Source: Dipteronia dyeriana
Taxonomy: Eukaryota; Streptophyta; Magnoliopsida; Sapindales; Sapindaceae
Direction of reading: 5' to 3'
NCBI GenBank assembly: GCA_032871835.1
Contig: CM065298.1
Span: 73,560,154 to 73,624,153 of the forward strand
DNA: 64,000 nucleotides
The number at the start of each line of letters is the position of its first letter. Positions within the stretch are counted from its first letter, which is position 1. This document shows, piece after piece, positions 20,676-32,772 of the stretch. Position numbers and translations under genes: made by a program. The notes under the pieces are model-generated. The model ran no database searches. It was not told where the DNA came from and worked only from the letters and a program-made list of their open reading frames with translations.

Positions 20676-22805
20676 TGAAAATACAAACACGGTTAAATGC
20701 TCAAAACTAACCTAGAGGTTAGACAACTTTTTCGACTCTTTTAGAAACAGACAAAAGTTTATCCCTCTAGATTGCTTGAATCACAATATATATATATATA
20801 TATATATCAATTAAAGACACTTAATCAATAAATAAAACAAGTAAAGTGTGATAAAAACATGTAATTGTAACACATACACAATCTATATTATAGAAAAGGA
20901 AGTCAACTTACATAAAGACTTCTATCTATAGTATTCAAATAACAAATACAAATACAAGAAAGATAGAGATAGAGAAAAGTTGACACAAGATATAACGTGG
21001 TAAACCTCTGAAGAGGAAACATCAACGGATTAGCAACCACCGGTAAACAAAATCCACTAGTACATAAGACAAGTACAATCTCTCAAGTGACCCATTCACC
21101 TAGAAACTACCCTCCTATCCTACTCATGAAGATGTCGCCCTCATGCTCAACAATTCGAGGCCTTACACCTCTTGTCAAGACTTCCTCACTCACCTTTCCG
21201 GATCCTCACGACCCAAGGCAAGACTTCTTGCTCAACTATCCGAGTCGTCCTGACTCTAGTCAAGACTTCCTCTCTTACCCTTCTGGATCCTCATGACCCT
21301 AGGCAAGACTTCTTGCTCGACTATCCAAGTCCTCCCGACTCTAGTCAAGACTTCTTTGCTTGACAATCCAAGGTCTCACACCTCTTGCCAATACTTTCTT
21401 CCTCAACAACATAGGTCTCACACCTATTGTCAAGACTTCCTTCTCGTAAGGCATCTTGGTGATCATGAATACAAAATGCAAACAAGAACGCAACATAGAA
21501 TGTTATGATCCACACATCCTATGGAAAATACTAGACATGAGCATGAATGTACAAATCAAATGTAGTCTGGTCAATCATGCATGTTTAATCCATCTAGATC
21601 ATGTAAGATGTGTTCAACATTAATTACAACCTAGATACATGCATAGATCTAAAACTTGAATCACAAGATATGTTCAATTAATCACATAATCAAGTTTAAA
21701 TCACATATACCAAAAACATGCTCAAATCATATGACAAAGTAATTTAGATTAAAGCTAAAGTTCTAGAGCATATTCTTATTCATAGATTCAACAAAACACA
21801 TGAATAGCTCAAAAGAACATAAGCACATGTATCAATGTGAGAATTCGACCAAGAGAGCCTAATACATGTAAGGAACTATTTTTCACAAAATCAATCAATC
21901 AAAGATCATCAAATAGTCCTAGAATCAAAGCTAGCACAATACAATCCCAAACATGTGAAAACATAGGAAAAATCAAAACCTTACTCAACATGTAAGATTT
22001 CAATTGAAACTCAACCTAGCTTTAAAAGAGTTCAAAACTTAAATCAAAACAATCACAAGACACGTATATATGTTGAAGAAGAAAACCCCATTGACCAAGT
22101 TTGAAGAGAAAACTTTGAGAGAAAATCAATACCTTAGTTGATTTTGGTGCAGTCCCGTTTTTGTGAGTTTAGACTCCAAAAACAGCAATAAAACTCACTT
22201 AAACCTTCAGAGAAAAGATGGAGGATGAATAGACAAACACTCTCAACTTTGAGTAACTCAAATTGGAGTTCAAAGGAAGAAATTATGGTGTTTGGAAGGT
22301 GACAAAATGTAGAGACAAAATTTCTGCACTCAATTTTAAATTTCTTCTTAGAATGAAATGTGAGAGGGAAGAGGAATATAAAGGAGAGGGAAAGAATGAA
22401 GCTAAAAGACCAAATTGCCCTCTTTTATTATTGCTTCCCTGAGATGGCGCATGGGCATCTCAAGGCAGTAAGGAGTTGTAGCCGAGATGGCCACGCACCA
22501 TCTCGGGCTTGCACCTCTTGATGGCCTTTGGCCAAGGTGCAACTCCCTTGCACTCCTCTCGTATTCTTCGACCGTTCTCCGGCCTTCGAACTCAGAATTT
22601 GAATCCTTTTACGGATTACAAACTGTAACTCTCTTACAAACATTGACATATAAGATACTCAACCCAGAAAATAATAATTTGACTCGATATACGAATACAA
22701 AGACAATGTATGCAACATGAGTTGAAAGTGTAGTATCTTTTGACTTAGAACTTGAAATCAATAGTATGAGTAACCGAAATGACCAGAACTCAATCAAGAA
22801 TGATG
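20676..22805 (-). repeat. Family-A LTR, U3 end missing
   Basis: Starts with the family terminus TGAAAATACAAACACGG and matches 56698-58894 in order, including the 44-bp minisatellite (21135-21455), the TATA-like box (22372-22382) and both dyads (22438-22508). It stops at 22805, inside ...AATCAAGAATGAT, where sequence of the opposite orientation begins. About 550 bp of U3 including the TGTTAGG end is missing. Confidence 0.8.
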
Positions 22806-23309
22806 AAATTAGTGATATAGTTGGTCAATAAGATGCTAGGATAAAGAGTTGGATGAGTGTATTGTTTCAAGCTCAAGACCAGCACTTAAGCATTATGTTA
22901 GATCAACTACTCGCACGACTTTCTTTGGGGAAACAAGTGGCTAGTATTTGATCTTTGAGGTACATTTCTTAAATTTTGGCGTCATTTCATGTCAAAAAGG
23001 GGGAGAAATAGTATATGCTAGTTGCTTAGTTTTTTTCTATGTTGTTTTTTGTAAACTTTTGAACTTAATGGCATGTAATAATTAGTTTAAGATTCGGTTA
23101 AGAATTCTTGTGATTTGGCATGTATTAAGGGGGAGATACATGTATTTGTGGACTTTAATTGTATATTCTTATCCATATTATATGTTTCCATTTGTTGTTT
23201 TATCTTGTATATGCATTGTCATTTGAGATGATTTGTAGGTTGCTTCAAGAGAAAATCAAGATGAAGTTCAAGAGTTGATGAAATTTAGTTCTAGGAATCT
23301 TAATCATTG
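22806..23309 (+). pseudogene. 3' part of family-A internal region
   Basis: Plus-sense copy of the end of the A1 accessory ORF and what follows. It aligns with 1860-2320 read on the minus strand, for example AAGCATTATGTTAGATCAACTAC, and the encoded KHYVRSTTR resembles the A1 C-terminus KHYVRSTTH. A stop occurs early (GTCAATAAG). Both upstream polypurine-like tracts, AAAAAGGGGGAGAAA near 23010 and AAGGGGGAGATA near 23130, are kept. Confidence 0.75.
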
Positions 23310-23745
23310 TAATACAAATGTATGAATTGTGTTTGTATGCCTATGATGGTGCACAACTATACAGGGACATAGATGTATGAATTGTGTGTGTGCCTATGAT
23401 GGTGCACAACTATGCAAGGACACAAATGTATGAATTGTGTGTGTGTGCGTGCCTAAGTCTTGTAAGAGAAAGATAAGGTCTTAATATACCTTTGTAGAAC
23501 CATATAGCATCCTTTCTCTTTGAAGACTTTGAACTTGCTTTGACTAGTTGTTATTTTTTCTTTGAATCTTGAATCATCATGAACCTAAACAACTAAATCA
23601 TTACAAGTAAACATCATTATGATATGGAATTAATGCCAACATAATCTAAAACCTAACAATCTCTCCCTTTGACAAAATTCCGTGTCAAAACACCTATACA
23701 TTTACTACAAATGTCAAAATGAAGATAGGTCACAAAATCACTACC
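23310..23745 (-). other. 436-bp in-place inversion across the internal/3' LTR border
   Basis: The segment contains the last 87 bp of internal sequence with the polypurine tract (23659-23745) and the first roughly 350 bp of the LTR (23310-23658, ending CCTAACA), in the opposite orientation to both neighbours. Reversing it restores the order seen in A1: CATTGTAAT then TGAGG..GTGATTTTGTGACC on the left, and CATACATTTGT then GTCCCT on the right. Confidence 0.75.
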
Positions 23746-24646
23746 TCATGTCCCTACATTGTTGTGCACCATTTATAACACATTCACAAACCTGAAGATG
23801 AATGCTCATGCATTGGTATGAAAATAACATGTTTTGGAAAATGCATGATTGTAGACTATCTCTATGTAGTTTGCATTCTAGTGTGAATTGTGTTTGTATT
23901 TGTATATGTTTGTATAACATGGATATTGAACTTGATTTTAGTCTTAAATCATTCTTGATTAAGTTCCGGTCATTTTGGTTACTCATACTATTGATTTCAA
24001 GTTCTAAGTCAAAAGATACTACACTTTTAACTCATGGTACGTACATTGTCTTCGTCTTCATATATCAAGTTGAATTCTTATTTTTTGGGTTGATTATCTT
24101 ACATGTCCATGTTTATGAGAGAGTTACAGTTCTTAATCCATAAATGGATTCAAACTCTGAGTTCGGAGGCCGGAGAATGGTCGAAGAACGTGAAGGGAGC
24201 TCGTGGAAAAGAAGCAAGCATCAAGTGCTTCTTTCCCGAGATGGCGCGTAGCCATCTCTAGCAAGAAGGCATGCTGCCTTGACATGGCCATGTGCCATCT
24301 CAGGCAGCAAGGTCACTTGATGTGCTTTATTCCCTTTTGGTCATTTCCCTTATATTCTTTCCCTCTCCTTTATATATCCCTTCACTCTCACATTTCAAAA
24401 TAAGAAGAGATTCAAAATTTGAGTGCAGAATTTTCTCCCAAATTTTATCACCTTCAAAACACTATAACTTCTTCATTTGAACTCTGATCTGAGTGATTCA
24501 AAGTTGAGAGTGTTTGTCTATTCATTCACCATCTTTTCTCCAAAGGTTTAAGTTAGTTTTATTGCTGTTTTTAGAGTTTAACCTCACAAAAACAGGACTG
24601 CACCAAATCAACTAAGGTATTGATTTTGTCTCAAAGTTTTTCTTCA

Positions 24647-24699
<53 letters not shown>

Positions 24700-26067
24700 T
24701 GTTTGTGTGTGTGTGTGTGTGTGTCTTGTGATTTTTTTTATTTGAGTTTTGAACTCATTTAAAGCTAGATTGAGTTTCAATTGAAATCTCACATGTTAAG
24801 TTAGGTTTGATTTTGCCTATGTTTTCACAGGTTTGGGATTGTATTGTGCTAGCTTTGATTCTAGGACTATTTAATGATCTTTCATTGATTGATTTTACAA
24901 AAAACAGTTCCTCACATGTATTAGGCTCTCTTTGACTGAAATCTCCTAATAATACATGTGTTTGTGTTCTTATGAGCTATTCATGTGCTTTGTTGAATCT
25001 ATGAATAGAAAATATGCTCTAGAACTCTTGCTTTAATCTAAATGACTTTGTCACATGATTTTAGCATGTTTTTTGTATATGAGATTTAATCCTGATTATG
25101 CATTAATTGATCATATCTTATGACCCATGTTTTAGATCTATGCTTGTATCTAGGTTGAAATTAACTTCTCATATATTTTACATGATCTAGATGGATTAAA
25201 CATGCATGATTGAATAGATTACATTTGTTAAGTGCATTCATGCTTATGTTTAGTGTTTTCCATAGGATGTGTTAATCATAACATTCCATGTTGCGTGCTT
25301 GTTTGCGTTTTGCATTCATGATCACTTAGATGCCTTGTCAGAAGGAAGTCTTGACAATAGGTGTGAGACCTATTTTATTGAGCACAGAAGTCTTGGCAAG
25401 AGGTGGGAGACCTCAGAATGTCTAGCATGGAAGTCTTGCATAGGGTCATGATGATCCGGAAGGGTGAGCAAGGAAGTCTAGCTTAGGGTTGTAAGTATCC
25501 GGAATGGTGAGCAAGGAAGTCTTGCCTAGGGATGTGAGTATCCGTAAGGGTGAGCTAGGAAGTCTTGACTAGAGGTGTGAGGCCTTGGAATGTTGAGCAA
25601 GAGGGCGGCATATTCTTGAGTAGGATAGGAGGGTAGTTTCTAGGTGAAGGGGTCACTTTAGAGATTGTACTTTTCTTATCTGCTAGTGGATTTTGTTTGC
25701 CGGTGGTTGCTAACCTGTGGATGTTTCCTCTTCGGAGGTTTACCACGTTATATTTTGTGTCAACTTTTCTCTATCCCTATCTCTCTTATATTTGTATTTG
25801 TTATTTGAATACTATAGATAGAACTTTATATGTAAGTTGGCTTCCTTAATATAATATCAATTGTGTATATGTTATGGTTGCTTGTTTGTATCACACTTTA
25901 TATGTTTTATATATTGATTAAGTATCTTTAATTGATGTAAATATTGTGTTACAAGCAATCTCGTGGGACAAACTTTTGTTTGTTTCTATAGGAGTCGAAA
26001 AAGGAGTCTAACACACTCACTGCCCCTATAGGTTAGTCTTGAGCATTTAACCGTGTTTGTATTTTCA
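23746..26067 (+). repeat. Family-A LTR, plus sense
   Basis: Continues the U3 sequence after the inversion and runs to the family terminus TTTGTATTTTCA at 26067. It holds the dyads (about 24236-24303), the TATA-like CTTTATATATCC (24365), a TA/GT microsatellite (24651-24723) and a six-unit version of the 44-bp minisatellite (25330-25590). The right end is clean and is followed in frame by gypsy protease sequence. Confidence 0.8.
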
Positions 26068-26506
26068 CCATTCCTATCAGCCATCAAGGGAGTCTTGTCA
26101 GTCTACCATAACACCTTGAATTTTCCAGTCAAGAACAAATGACGTACGTGGTGCCAGCTAGCTGCCAGAAAATGTTATACGGTCTTTTCTAACCCGACAG
26201 TACTGGCAAGACAATTCTCACAAGTGTCATTGATCCAGAACCATATAGTAGCAAAGATAAACCAGGAGGATTCAGAGCCTACCGATCATCCAGAAAGTGA
26301 TTCCTAAGTCACAGAAAAAGAAGAGCAAAGGAGAAAATGGGCTAGCGGACAACCTGTTGACAAGTTAGAAGAAGTCCCAATACGAGAAGATGACAAGATC
26401 AAAGTGGTAAAGGTCGAGGCTGGACTCGAAGCTGGGTTAAAAGAGGGATTGAACAAGTTGTTCAGGTAGTTCAATGACATTTTTGCATGGAGCCATGATA
26501 AGATGT
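26068..26506 (+). pseudogene. Gypsy protease end and RT start, fragment
   Basis: Starts in frame with PFLSAIKGVLSVYHNTLNFP, the block found at the end of gypsy protease (compare 1-110 minus). After several stops it continues with SGQPVDKLEEVPI and LFR.FNDIFAWSHDKM, the usual segment before the RT domain. It is flanked by family-A LTRs on both sides, showing where two insertions hit gypsy pol. The missing next segment resembles the fragment at 19130-19387. Confidence 0.75.
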
Positions 26507-28117
26507 TGTTAGGTCCTATGGGAGATTGATTGGTCCTAGATTTGTGTTGGCTTGATTCCATAACAAAACTTCATTTCTTTGTATTGCTTAGTTGTATAAG
26601 TGGTTCATGGTGATAAGAGCTTCAAGGAAGAAAAGCAACTTCTCATGATGCAAAGTTCGTCTTCAAGAGGATTGGTACTATTGTTGGATGCTAAGGTATC
26701 AAGATCCTTCTTCCTCTTGCAAGGCGTAGGTGCACACACACATAATTCATTCATATGTGTCCCTGCTTAGTTATACATCTTTAAATGCGCGCACACACAC
26801 AATTCATACATTTGTGTCCCTGCATCGTAGCACATCATTTGGTAAAACACATTCACACACTTGAAGTTGAATGCTCATGCATTGCTATGAAAGTAGCATG
26901 TTTTGGAAAATGCATGATTGGAGAATATCTCTATGTAGTTTGTATTCTTGTGTGAAATGTGTTTGTTTGTTTATATGTTTGTATAACATGGATCTTGAAC
27001 TTGATTTTAGTCTTATATTGTTCATGATTGAGGTCCGGTCATTTCGGTTACTCATTCTATTGATTTCAAGTTCTAAGTCAAAAGATACTACACTTTCAAC
27101 TCATGTTGCGTACATTGTCTTCATCTTCATATATCAAGTGTAATTATTATTTTTGGGGTTGAGTATCTTATATTTCCATGTATGTGAGGGAGACTCGGTT
27201 TGTAATCTTCAAACGGATTCGAATTCGGAGTTTGGAGGCCAAAGAACGGTCGAAGAACGCGAGGAGAGCGCAAGGGGTGACGTGCGATGGCTTAAGCCAT
27301 CAACATGCACCAACCCGAGATGGCGCGTGGCCATCTCGGCCCCAAGTGTGTTCTGCCCTGAGATGCCCACGTACCATCTAGAGGAGACACTAAGGAAGGG
27401 GGGCAAAAAGTTCATTTGGTCTTTTCACTCTTTAAAACCTCTCATTCCCTCTCATTTCTAAAGATAAAAACAAGTTGAGAAATTGAAGAACAATTGCAGA
27501 ATTTTTCTCTCAACATTTTGATTTTTGTTTTTGTGATAAATTCTTCATTTCTACTCCGAATCACTTGATTCAAAAACCGAATTCGAGTGTCTTGAAGAGT
27601 TCTACAAATTCCAAGCATTTCCAGAACCAAAAGATGTCTACATGTTTCGTTGTGATCTGATCTTCAGTTCGTGATTGCATCCTTGTTGGTAAAATCATCT
27701 TCTTCTTAGTTTTCTTCTTAGATCTTCTTATTGATTGATGATTATTTGATTAAGAAGCATGACTAGGATGATTTTGATATTATTTTGTGGTTTGTTGATT
27801 TGATTTTCAAGTTTAGCTAGATTTGTGATATATTGAATGATTTGTGCTAAACTTGATAAACATGAAATTGTTTCTAGATATCTTTTGTTCTTATGCTTTA
27901 TTGACTATTTCTAGATTTAATTTCATTTTCTAAGAACTAGATCTACATCAATTGATATATTCATTTCATTGATTTGGTTCTTAGTTGATAACATGCTTAG
28001 GTTGTCTAGATGCATTTGTGATTGATCTTTGAAAGCATAATCTAGCTATCTATTTGCATGTCCATAGAACTTTCGTCCGAGTACCAGAAATAGGACGATA
28101 AACTAGTTTAGAAGCAA
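26507..28117 (+). repeat. A-related LTR, 3' end missing
   Basis: Begins TGTTAGGTCCTATGGGAG at 26507. From about 26700 it follows the family-A U3 (GCACACACACATAATTCATTC, CATGCATTGCTATGAAA, the dyad CGAGATGGCGCGTGGCCATCTCGG at 27313-27336). Downstream of the promoter region (about 27430) it diverges from A, so it is a sister family. No ATTTTCA terminus is found; the exact right edge (28080-28120) where LINE sequence begins is uncertain. Confidence 0.6.
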
Positions 28118-28121
28118 AGTT

Positions 28122-29149
28122 TCAGGAAATCTGAAACCCCTCGTCAACAACAATCGTGGTTGGACCATCTCTAGCTGAATCAGGCTTACTAGAGTTAACA
28201 GGAATCACTTTGTCGGATTTGTTCCAACTATAAGCATTAGGCAAATGACCAATTGAGGAACAAGTAGAACAGGAAGCTGGAAGATTCTCGTATTCCACTG
28301 AAATAAAAGAACTATGAGAATCATCTCTCTCAAGAAGCAAAGAAGATGGAGGCACATTAGACAAATCAATATCCACTAGAATACGTGTAAAATGTCCAAA
28401 ATCACCTTCCACAGTAGCCCTATCCAGTCATAAAGGCACTCCGATCCCTCTAGCTAAATCAGAGACAATCTTCGGATGCCAGTATTCCAATTAAAGATCA
28501 TAAAAAAACGGACCCAAACCTGAGCATTTGAAGACTTTTGTAATGCCGGATTAAAATCTGGAATCCAAGGCTGAAGTCGTAAAACACCTGGTTTAAGACT
28601 AAGAGACCCAAAACTCCAAACCATATTCTTGTCAATATCTGAATTCAACATAATTTGAAAGTACCCCTTACCTAAAGAAATCAGCCTCCAAGCAGAGTTC
28701 AACTTCCAAACAGACTGTAACTTGGCTTTAAGATGAACCAACTTCCAAGGCTTCTCACCACTAGAAAGGACAACCCGACCAATGAGAGAATACTTACAAG
28801 CTTCCAATCTAGATTTATAAGCAGAGGGATCCACCAGAACAGCCACATAACCACCCTTTTTTGAAAGAATCGAAGGACCAGAAACATAATCCCCTGGAAT
28901 AGGGGCAGCCTTAAAAAGATCCGTAAAATAAGAACCCCTAATAGATGACGTAGGCAAGGATCTACCCACAGGCGGAACCACCCCGCCAATAACAACTTTA
29001 CCTCTAGCACACACCTCACTAGATGTGAGAGGAACAACCTAGGAAGAGGAATTCACTCCACTCACCGTACTCAAGCCAACCTGACTAGTCAAGATGGAAG
29101 CCACTGCTATCGGAGAACACAAAGTGGCCTCCATGCACATAGGATCCAT
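28122..29149 (-). pseudogene. LINE ORF1-like protein, DUF4283 plus zinc knuckle
   Basis: Minus-strand frame from an ATG at 29149 (MDPMCMEATL) with one stop near 29045. The N-terminal third is unconserved. Residues encoded at about 28470-28760 match the DUF4283 pattern (LNSAWRLISLGKGYFQIMLN, then KPGVLRLQPWIPDFNP and AQVWVRF). The tail encoded at 28122-28440 has GHFTRILVDIDLS and a zinc knuckle CSTCSSIGHLPNAYSW whose last cysteine is tyrosine. Such proteins are the nucleic-acid-binding ORF1 of plant L1-type LINEs. Further stops lie near 28430 and 28492. The ORF2 expected further left is absent. A gene-captured DUF4283 protein is the alternative. Confidence 0.75.
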
Positions 29150-29335
29150 AGTGAAATCACTGTAGCATAATGTTGTAGTAAAAGTACTGTAGCAGAAATA
29201 CTGTAGCGAATCACTGTAGCATCTAACGGAACACTGTAGTAGATGGAAAACTGTAGCGAATCACCATAGCATGTAATGGAAACACTGTAGCATTGACGGA
29301 ACACTGTAGCAGCTACCATTATTCACTATATTTAG
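29150..29335. repeat. Cluster of CTGTAGC words
   Basis: At least eight copies of CTGTAGC or a close variant in about 150 bp, spaced irregularly, directly upstream of the LINE ORF1 start. It probably belongs to the LINE 5' leader. No hairpin longer than a few bases is evident. Confidence 0.7.
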
Positions 29336-29344
29336 GGATCCCTC

Positions 29345-29720
29345 ATCTATCCAAAAAAACAAACCAAAATAGAAATCTTGAAATGGATGTAACTCAGTGC
29401 TGTAAACCCCAAATCACAAGTTTCATGATTGTAAGTTGCATAAAAAATCACGATCTACAATCTTTAAGAACGGAAAATGAACAGAATCTGACAAGAAGAG
29501 GGCCAGAAAAGCAAAACGGCGGTGTAACCCTAAAATAAAAGACAAACCAGTGCAGAAACTTAAAATGGATGTAAATCTATGAACACAACTTCAAATCACA
29601 AGATTCTTGATTCCAAGTTGCATAACATTTTACGATCTACAACTTTGATGAATAACATAGGATCAGAATCTAATCGGAGGAGGCTTGAAATCATAAAACG
29701 GTGCCCAAATTGTCTTAGAA
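29345..29720. repeat. Diverged tandem duplication, period about 185 bp
   Basis: Two units aligned by shared words: AAATGGATGTAA (29381 and 29566), AAATCACAAG, AAGTTGCATAA and ACGATCTACAA. They differ at many positions. Located upstream of the CTGTAGC cluster on the LINE strand, possibly the repeated promoter units of its 5' UTR. Confidence 0.55.
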
Positions 29721-29742
29721 AAAAAACCTTTCTTTCCATTTC

Positions 29743-30119
29743 TTGTTAATAAAATTGCAAGGTTCAATAGAAAACTTTGGTTGTTATGTTAACAATTAGG
29801 TGGGACTTAGTCCAAATGGTAAATGGTGCGTACTCCTAAAGGAGGCGTGATATTTATGGGTGTTGGATCACCGTTGAATTTTTACGATTGAATTATTTTA
29901 TTTAATTCAAGATAAATATTCAAAAGTGCTATATCATGATTGTTTACTTATATAATTTTTGTTATTAAAAAAAAATCATGACCCCATCCATAATCAATAT
30001 CCTAAAAGATAATACTTTAACTGATGATAATTATGTCACATGCAAAATGAATACTGGGTTGTGGTTGAAGCTGAAAAGTATAAGTTCTTTATGTATATTC
30101 CTTAACCACTAAACTAATG
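29743..30119 (+). pseudogene. B3 leader and gag N-terminus, left of D
   Basis: Homologous to 49395-49703 minus. From about 29985 it encodes the copia gag opening pattern ILKDNTLTDDNYVTCKMNT. The last five bases, TAATG, are the target duplicated by D. Confidence 0.7.
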
Positions 30120-31683
30120 TGAAACAAATATTATGGTGTGTAATGTTCATCTAGATGAGCGGGGGGAGGGGAGGGTGTATAGATTTTAATTAACTTTTAC
30201 CCTATTTTCGTTAAGTGTCAAATTGACGAAAGCGCCCCTAGCTAGTTACAATAAAATCACAAGTGCAAAAAATGCGAAAATATAAACGACACTTGAGATA
30301 TACGTGGAAACCCTCCAAATGGGAAAAACCACGGGCTGATGAGTGCGACACACTAGATCCTCGAATCCACTAATGGCAAGGAATTACAACCTAATCCTAG
30401 TTTAATCCACCACCACTACCTAATCCCGGTATAAGTGAACCTAGTTCATCTTGCTTGTGCTTTAAGCTACCTACTCCCAGAAGCAACACAAGTCTTACTT
30501 CTCAATGAAGAGATAAAGTGTCCTAAGTGAATATATGATGACATTCAATGAACAAACAAGGCTAGGAAACCCTATATGCTTATCTAGGATAATGAGATGA
30601 CAATTAATGCTATCCTAGATATCAAGTGCTAAATGAAGCTATCACAATACAACACTCAATCATGTCATCACAACAATCTCTAATTTGTATCTAGAAATAT
30701 TCTAAGAGAATACAATTAATTAAAGAGATGGTTTAGCAAGCAAAAACTCTTAACTTGTAAGAAGATAGTGAAGAGCTTATCAAACAAGATGTGATGAAGC
30801 AACCCTATCCATATATGCACTCTAAATGAACTTAGATGATGCAAGATGAAGTTTTGATGCAAATGGGAATGCTTTGAGTGATTAAAAATGAGTTCTTTGA
30901 AGTGTTTTTCCTTTGAAATGTGTTCTAAGGAAAATATATGATATTTTGAATTCTTACACGACCTTAAGACAATGAGGGATATATATGAGATCCAAACAAA
31001 GTGATGTCGTTTTGGAAAAAACGTTCTAGCTTCTTCATTGTGCGCTGGTGAGGTGCACTGGTGAGGTGCGCTGGTCGAGTAGCGCACTGCCTAAAAATTT
31101 CAATAGGCACTGGTCGACAAGCGCTGCACGGTGGCGTAACACAAGCGTAAAATCACTGGAATGTTTACGCTGGAGAGGCTACGCTAGATGAGTGGCAAAC
31201 CACCAGCGCATGCACATTTTTCCAACTATGCACGGTTGCAGCAGCGCACCTTAGTGGCGCATGACTAGCGACAGTCCACTGTGAATGTTGTGTTGGTGGG
31301 GTGCGCTGGTCGAGTAGTGTACCACCAGCGCAAGGCCTATTTTTTTCAACACTCAAATGCACAAAAACAATAAGTTCAAGAGTGATGAAATTGCATCCTA
31401 TTTTAATGTCTAACATGACATAAAACTTTAATATCAAGATGCAAATAGGTCAACGAGAGTCATTTAAACTAAAATGCACACAAGAAAACACTTAACATAT
31501 ATGATCAAGAGTTATGCATGAATATGTGAGTGTGTGCAACTATCTCTTCCAAGTAAGTAAGCACAAGAATTTTACCTTTGGTGCTTCTCCTCTTGAGGTC
31601 TTGAGAGCCTAAGCTACCCTTACATGAACCCCAACAATATGGTTGTTCACGAAATAAGCCAATCAACAAATGAGGACTTTTCA
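30120..31683 (-). repeat. 3' LTR of D
   Basis: A 1564-bp LTR, ends TGAAACAAAT...ACTTTTCA. Compared with its partner it lacks about 50 bp after GCTAAATGA (near 30637), with ATGA at both sides of the missing piece. It carries GC-rich words GTGCGCTGGTGAGG near 31035-31090 and 31230-31335 in otherwise AT-rich sequence. Confidence 0.85.
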
Positions 31684-32060
31684 ATCTCCCTCTTTGGCTA
31701 TTTCGTGACAAAACCACCACTCACATTGATCCTCACAAAACAAACCAGAAAAAACACCGGGAAGATATTCTACATTACAAAGAGATAAACATAAAAAAAA
31801 CTTCAAGTCTTCAATCTCTTGTATAACTATCAACCTTACACACAAGGAAAGCACAAATACGCTTTCCAAACCAAGTGCATGTGAGATGATCAAGTGAATA
31901 TATAAAAAAAAGCATTTGCATTTAGAAATATGAGTATGATATCATGAAATGCTCATGCAATGCTCCCCCTCAATGAGGTTACTCCCCCTACATGTAATCT
32001 CTCCCCTTTTTAAACCAACACATGCTACTCTCTTTTAGCCAACACTACTCCCCATTTTTG
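31684..32060 (-). other. Clustered polypurine tracts of D
   Basis: On the coding strand, AAAGAGGGAGAT (31684-31696) lies next to the 3' LTR. Further AGGGGGAG-type tracts lie at about 31963-31972, 31982-31990, 32000-32011 and 32047-32057. This repeated-tract layout is the Sirevirus hallmark also seen in A1. Confidence 0.75.
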
Positions 32061-32772
32061 TCATGATATATTCAAAGGAGAAGTCCCCAACCGGGTCACT
32101 CATGGCAAAGAAAGAAAAGAGCATACAAGATTGTTGCATAATTATATAAGCCACATTTATGCAATCTCAATTGATAGGAGAGACACAAGGAGATTTATTT
32201 GAAGACAATGTGTGAATCAAAAAATGCTTTGCATACAAGACATGTTGCATTCAAGTCCAAAAACAATGGTATTTGGCAAAGCAAATGACAAAGGTTTCCA
32301 ATATAATTCAAACCAATTTCACCATTTTTCATGAGAGAAGCAAGGACATAGATGTTCATAGATGTCAAGTTTTAATAGCACTATCCAACTTTATAAGTGA
32401 AACATGGCATGAGCAACTTTGCACCCTACTTAATATTTCTGGGAGAATACCCGTATAATAGTAGCCATGTTCAACTAATAAAGAAAGAGAGACATTGATA
32501 AAACATTTTAGTCTCACTAGTATTTTTCACACAATGTGTTGCATTTAACAATTGCAATCATCAAATCATGCTTTATCATTTTTCATTAGCATGTCATTTA
32601 AAGAATCATCATGTTATGGAGATAATTATGGGTCATTCAATAATGTACTTCCAATGTATATCTCCTAGTCCAAAAATGCATGTTTGAACATAAATATGAC
32701 ATGGATTGTAATCAAAGCAAAGTTCACACTTATTTAAGAAAATACAATATACTATAAGTACAACCAAGCTAC
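32061..32772 (-). other. D 3' untranslated region
   Basis: About 0.7 kb without domain or long frame between RNase H and the polypurine cluster. I found no envelope-like or accessory ORF here. Confidence 0.5.

Noticed and set aside
31165..31893. Short minus-strand frames at the D LTR border
   Set aside because: They cross the LTR/polypurine border and hold no domain.
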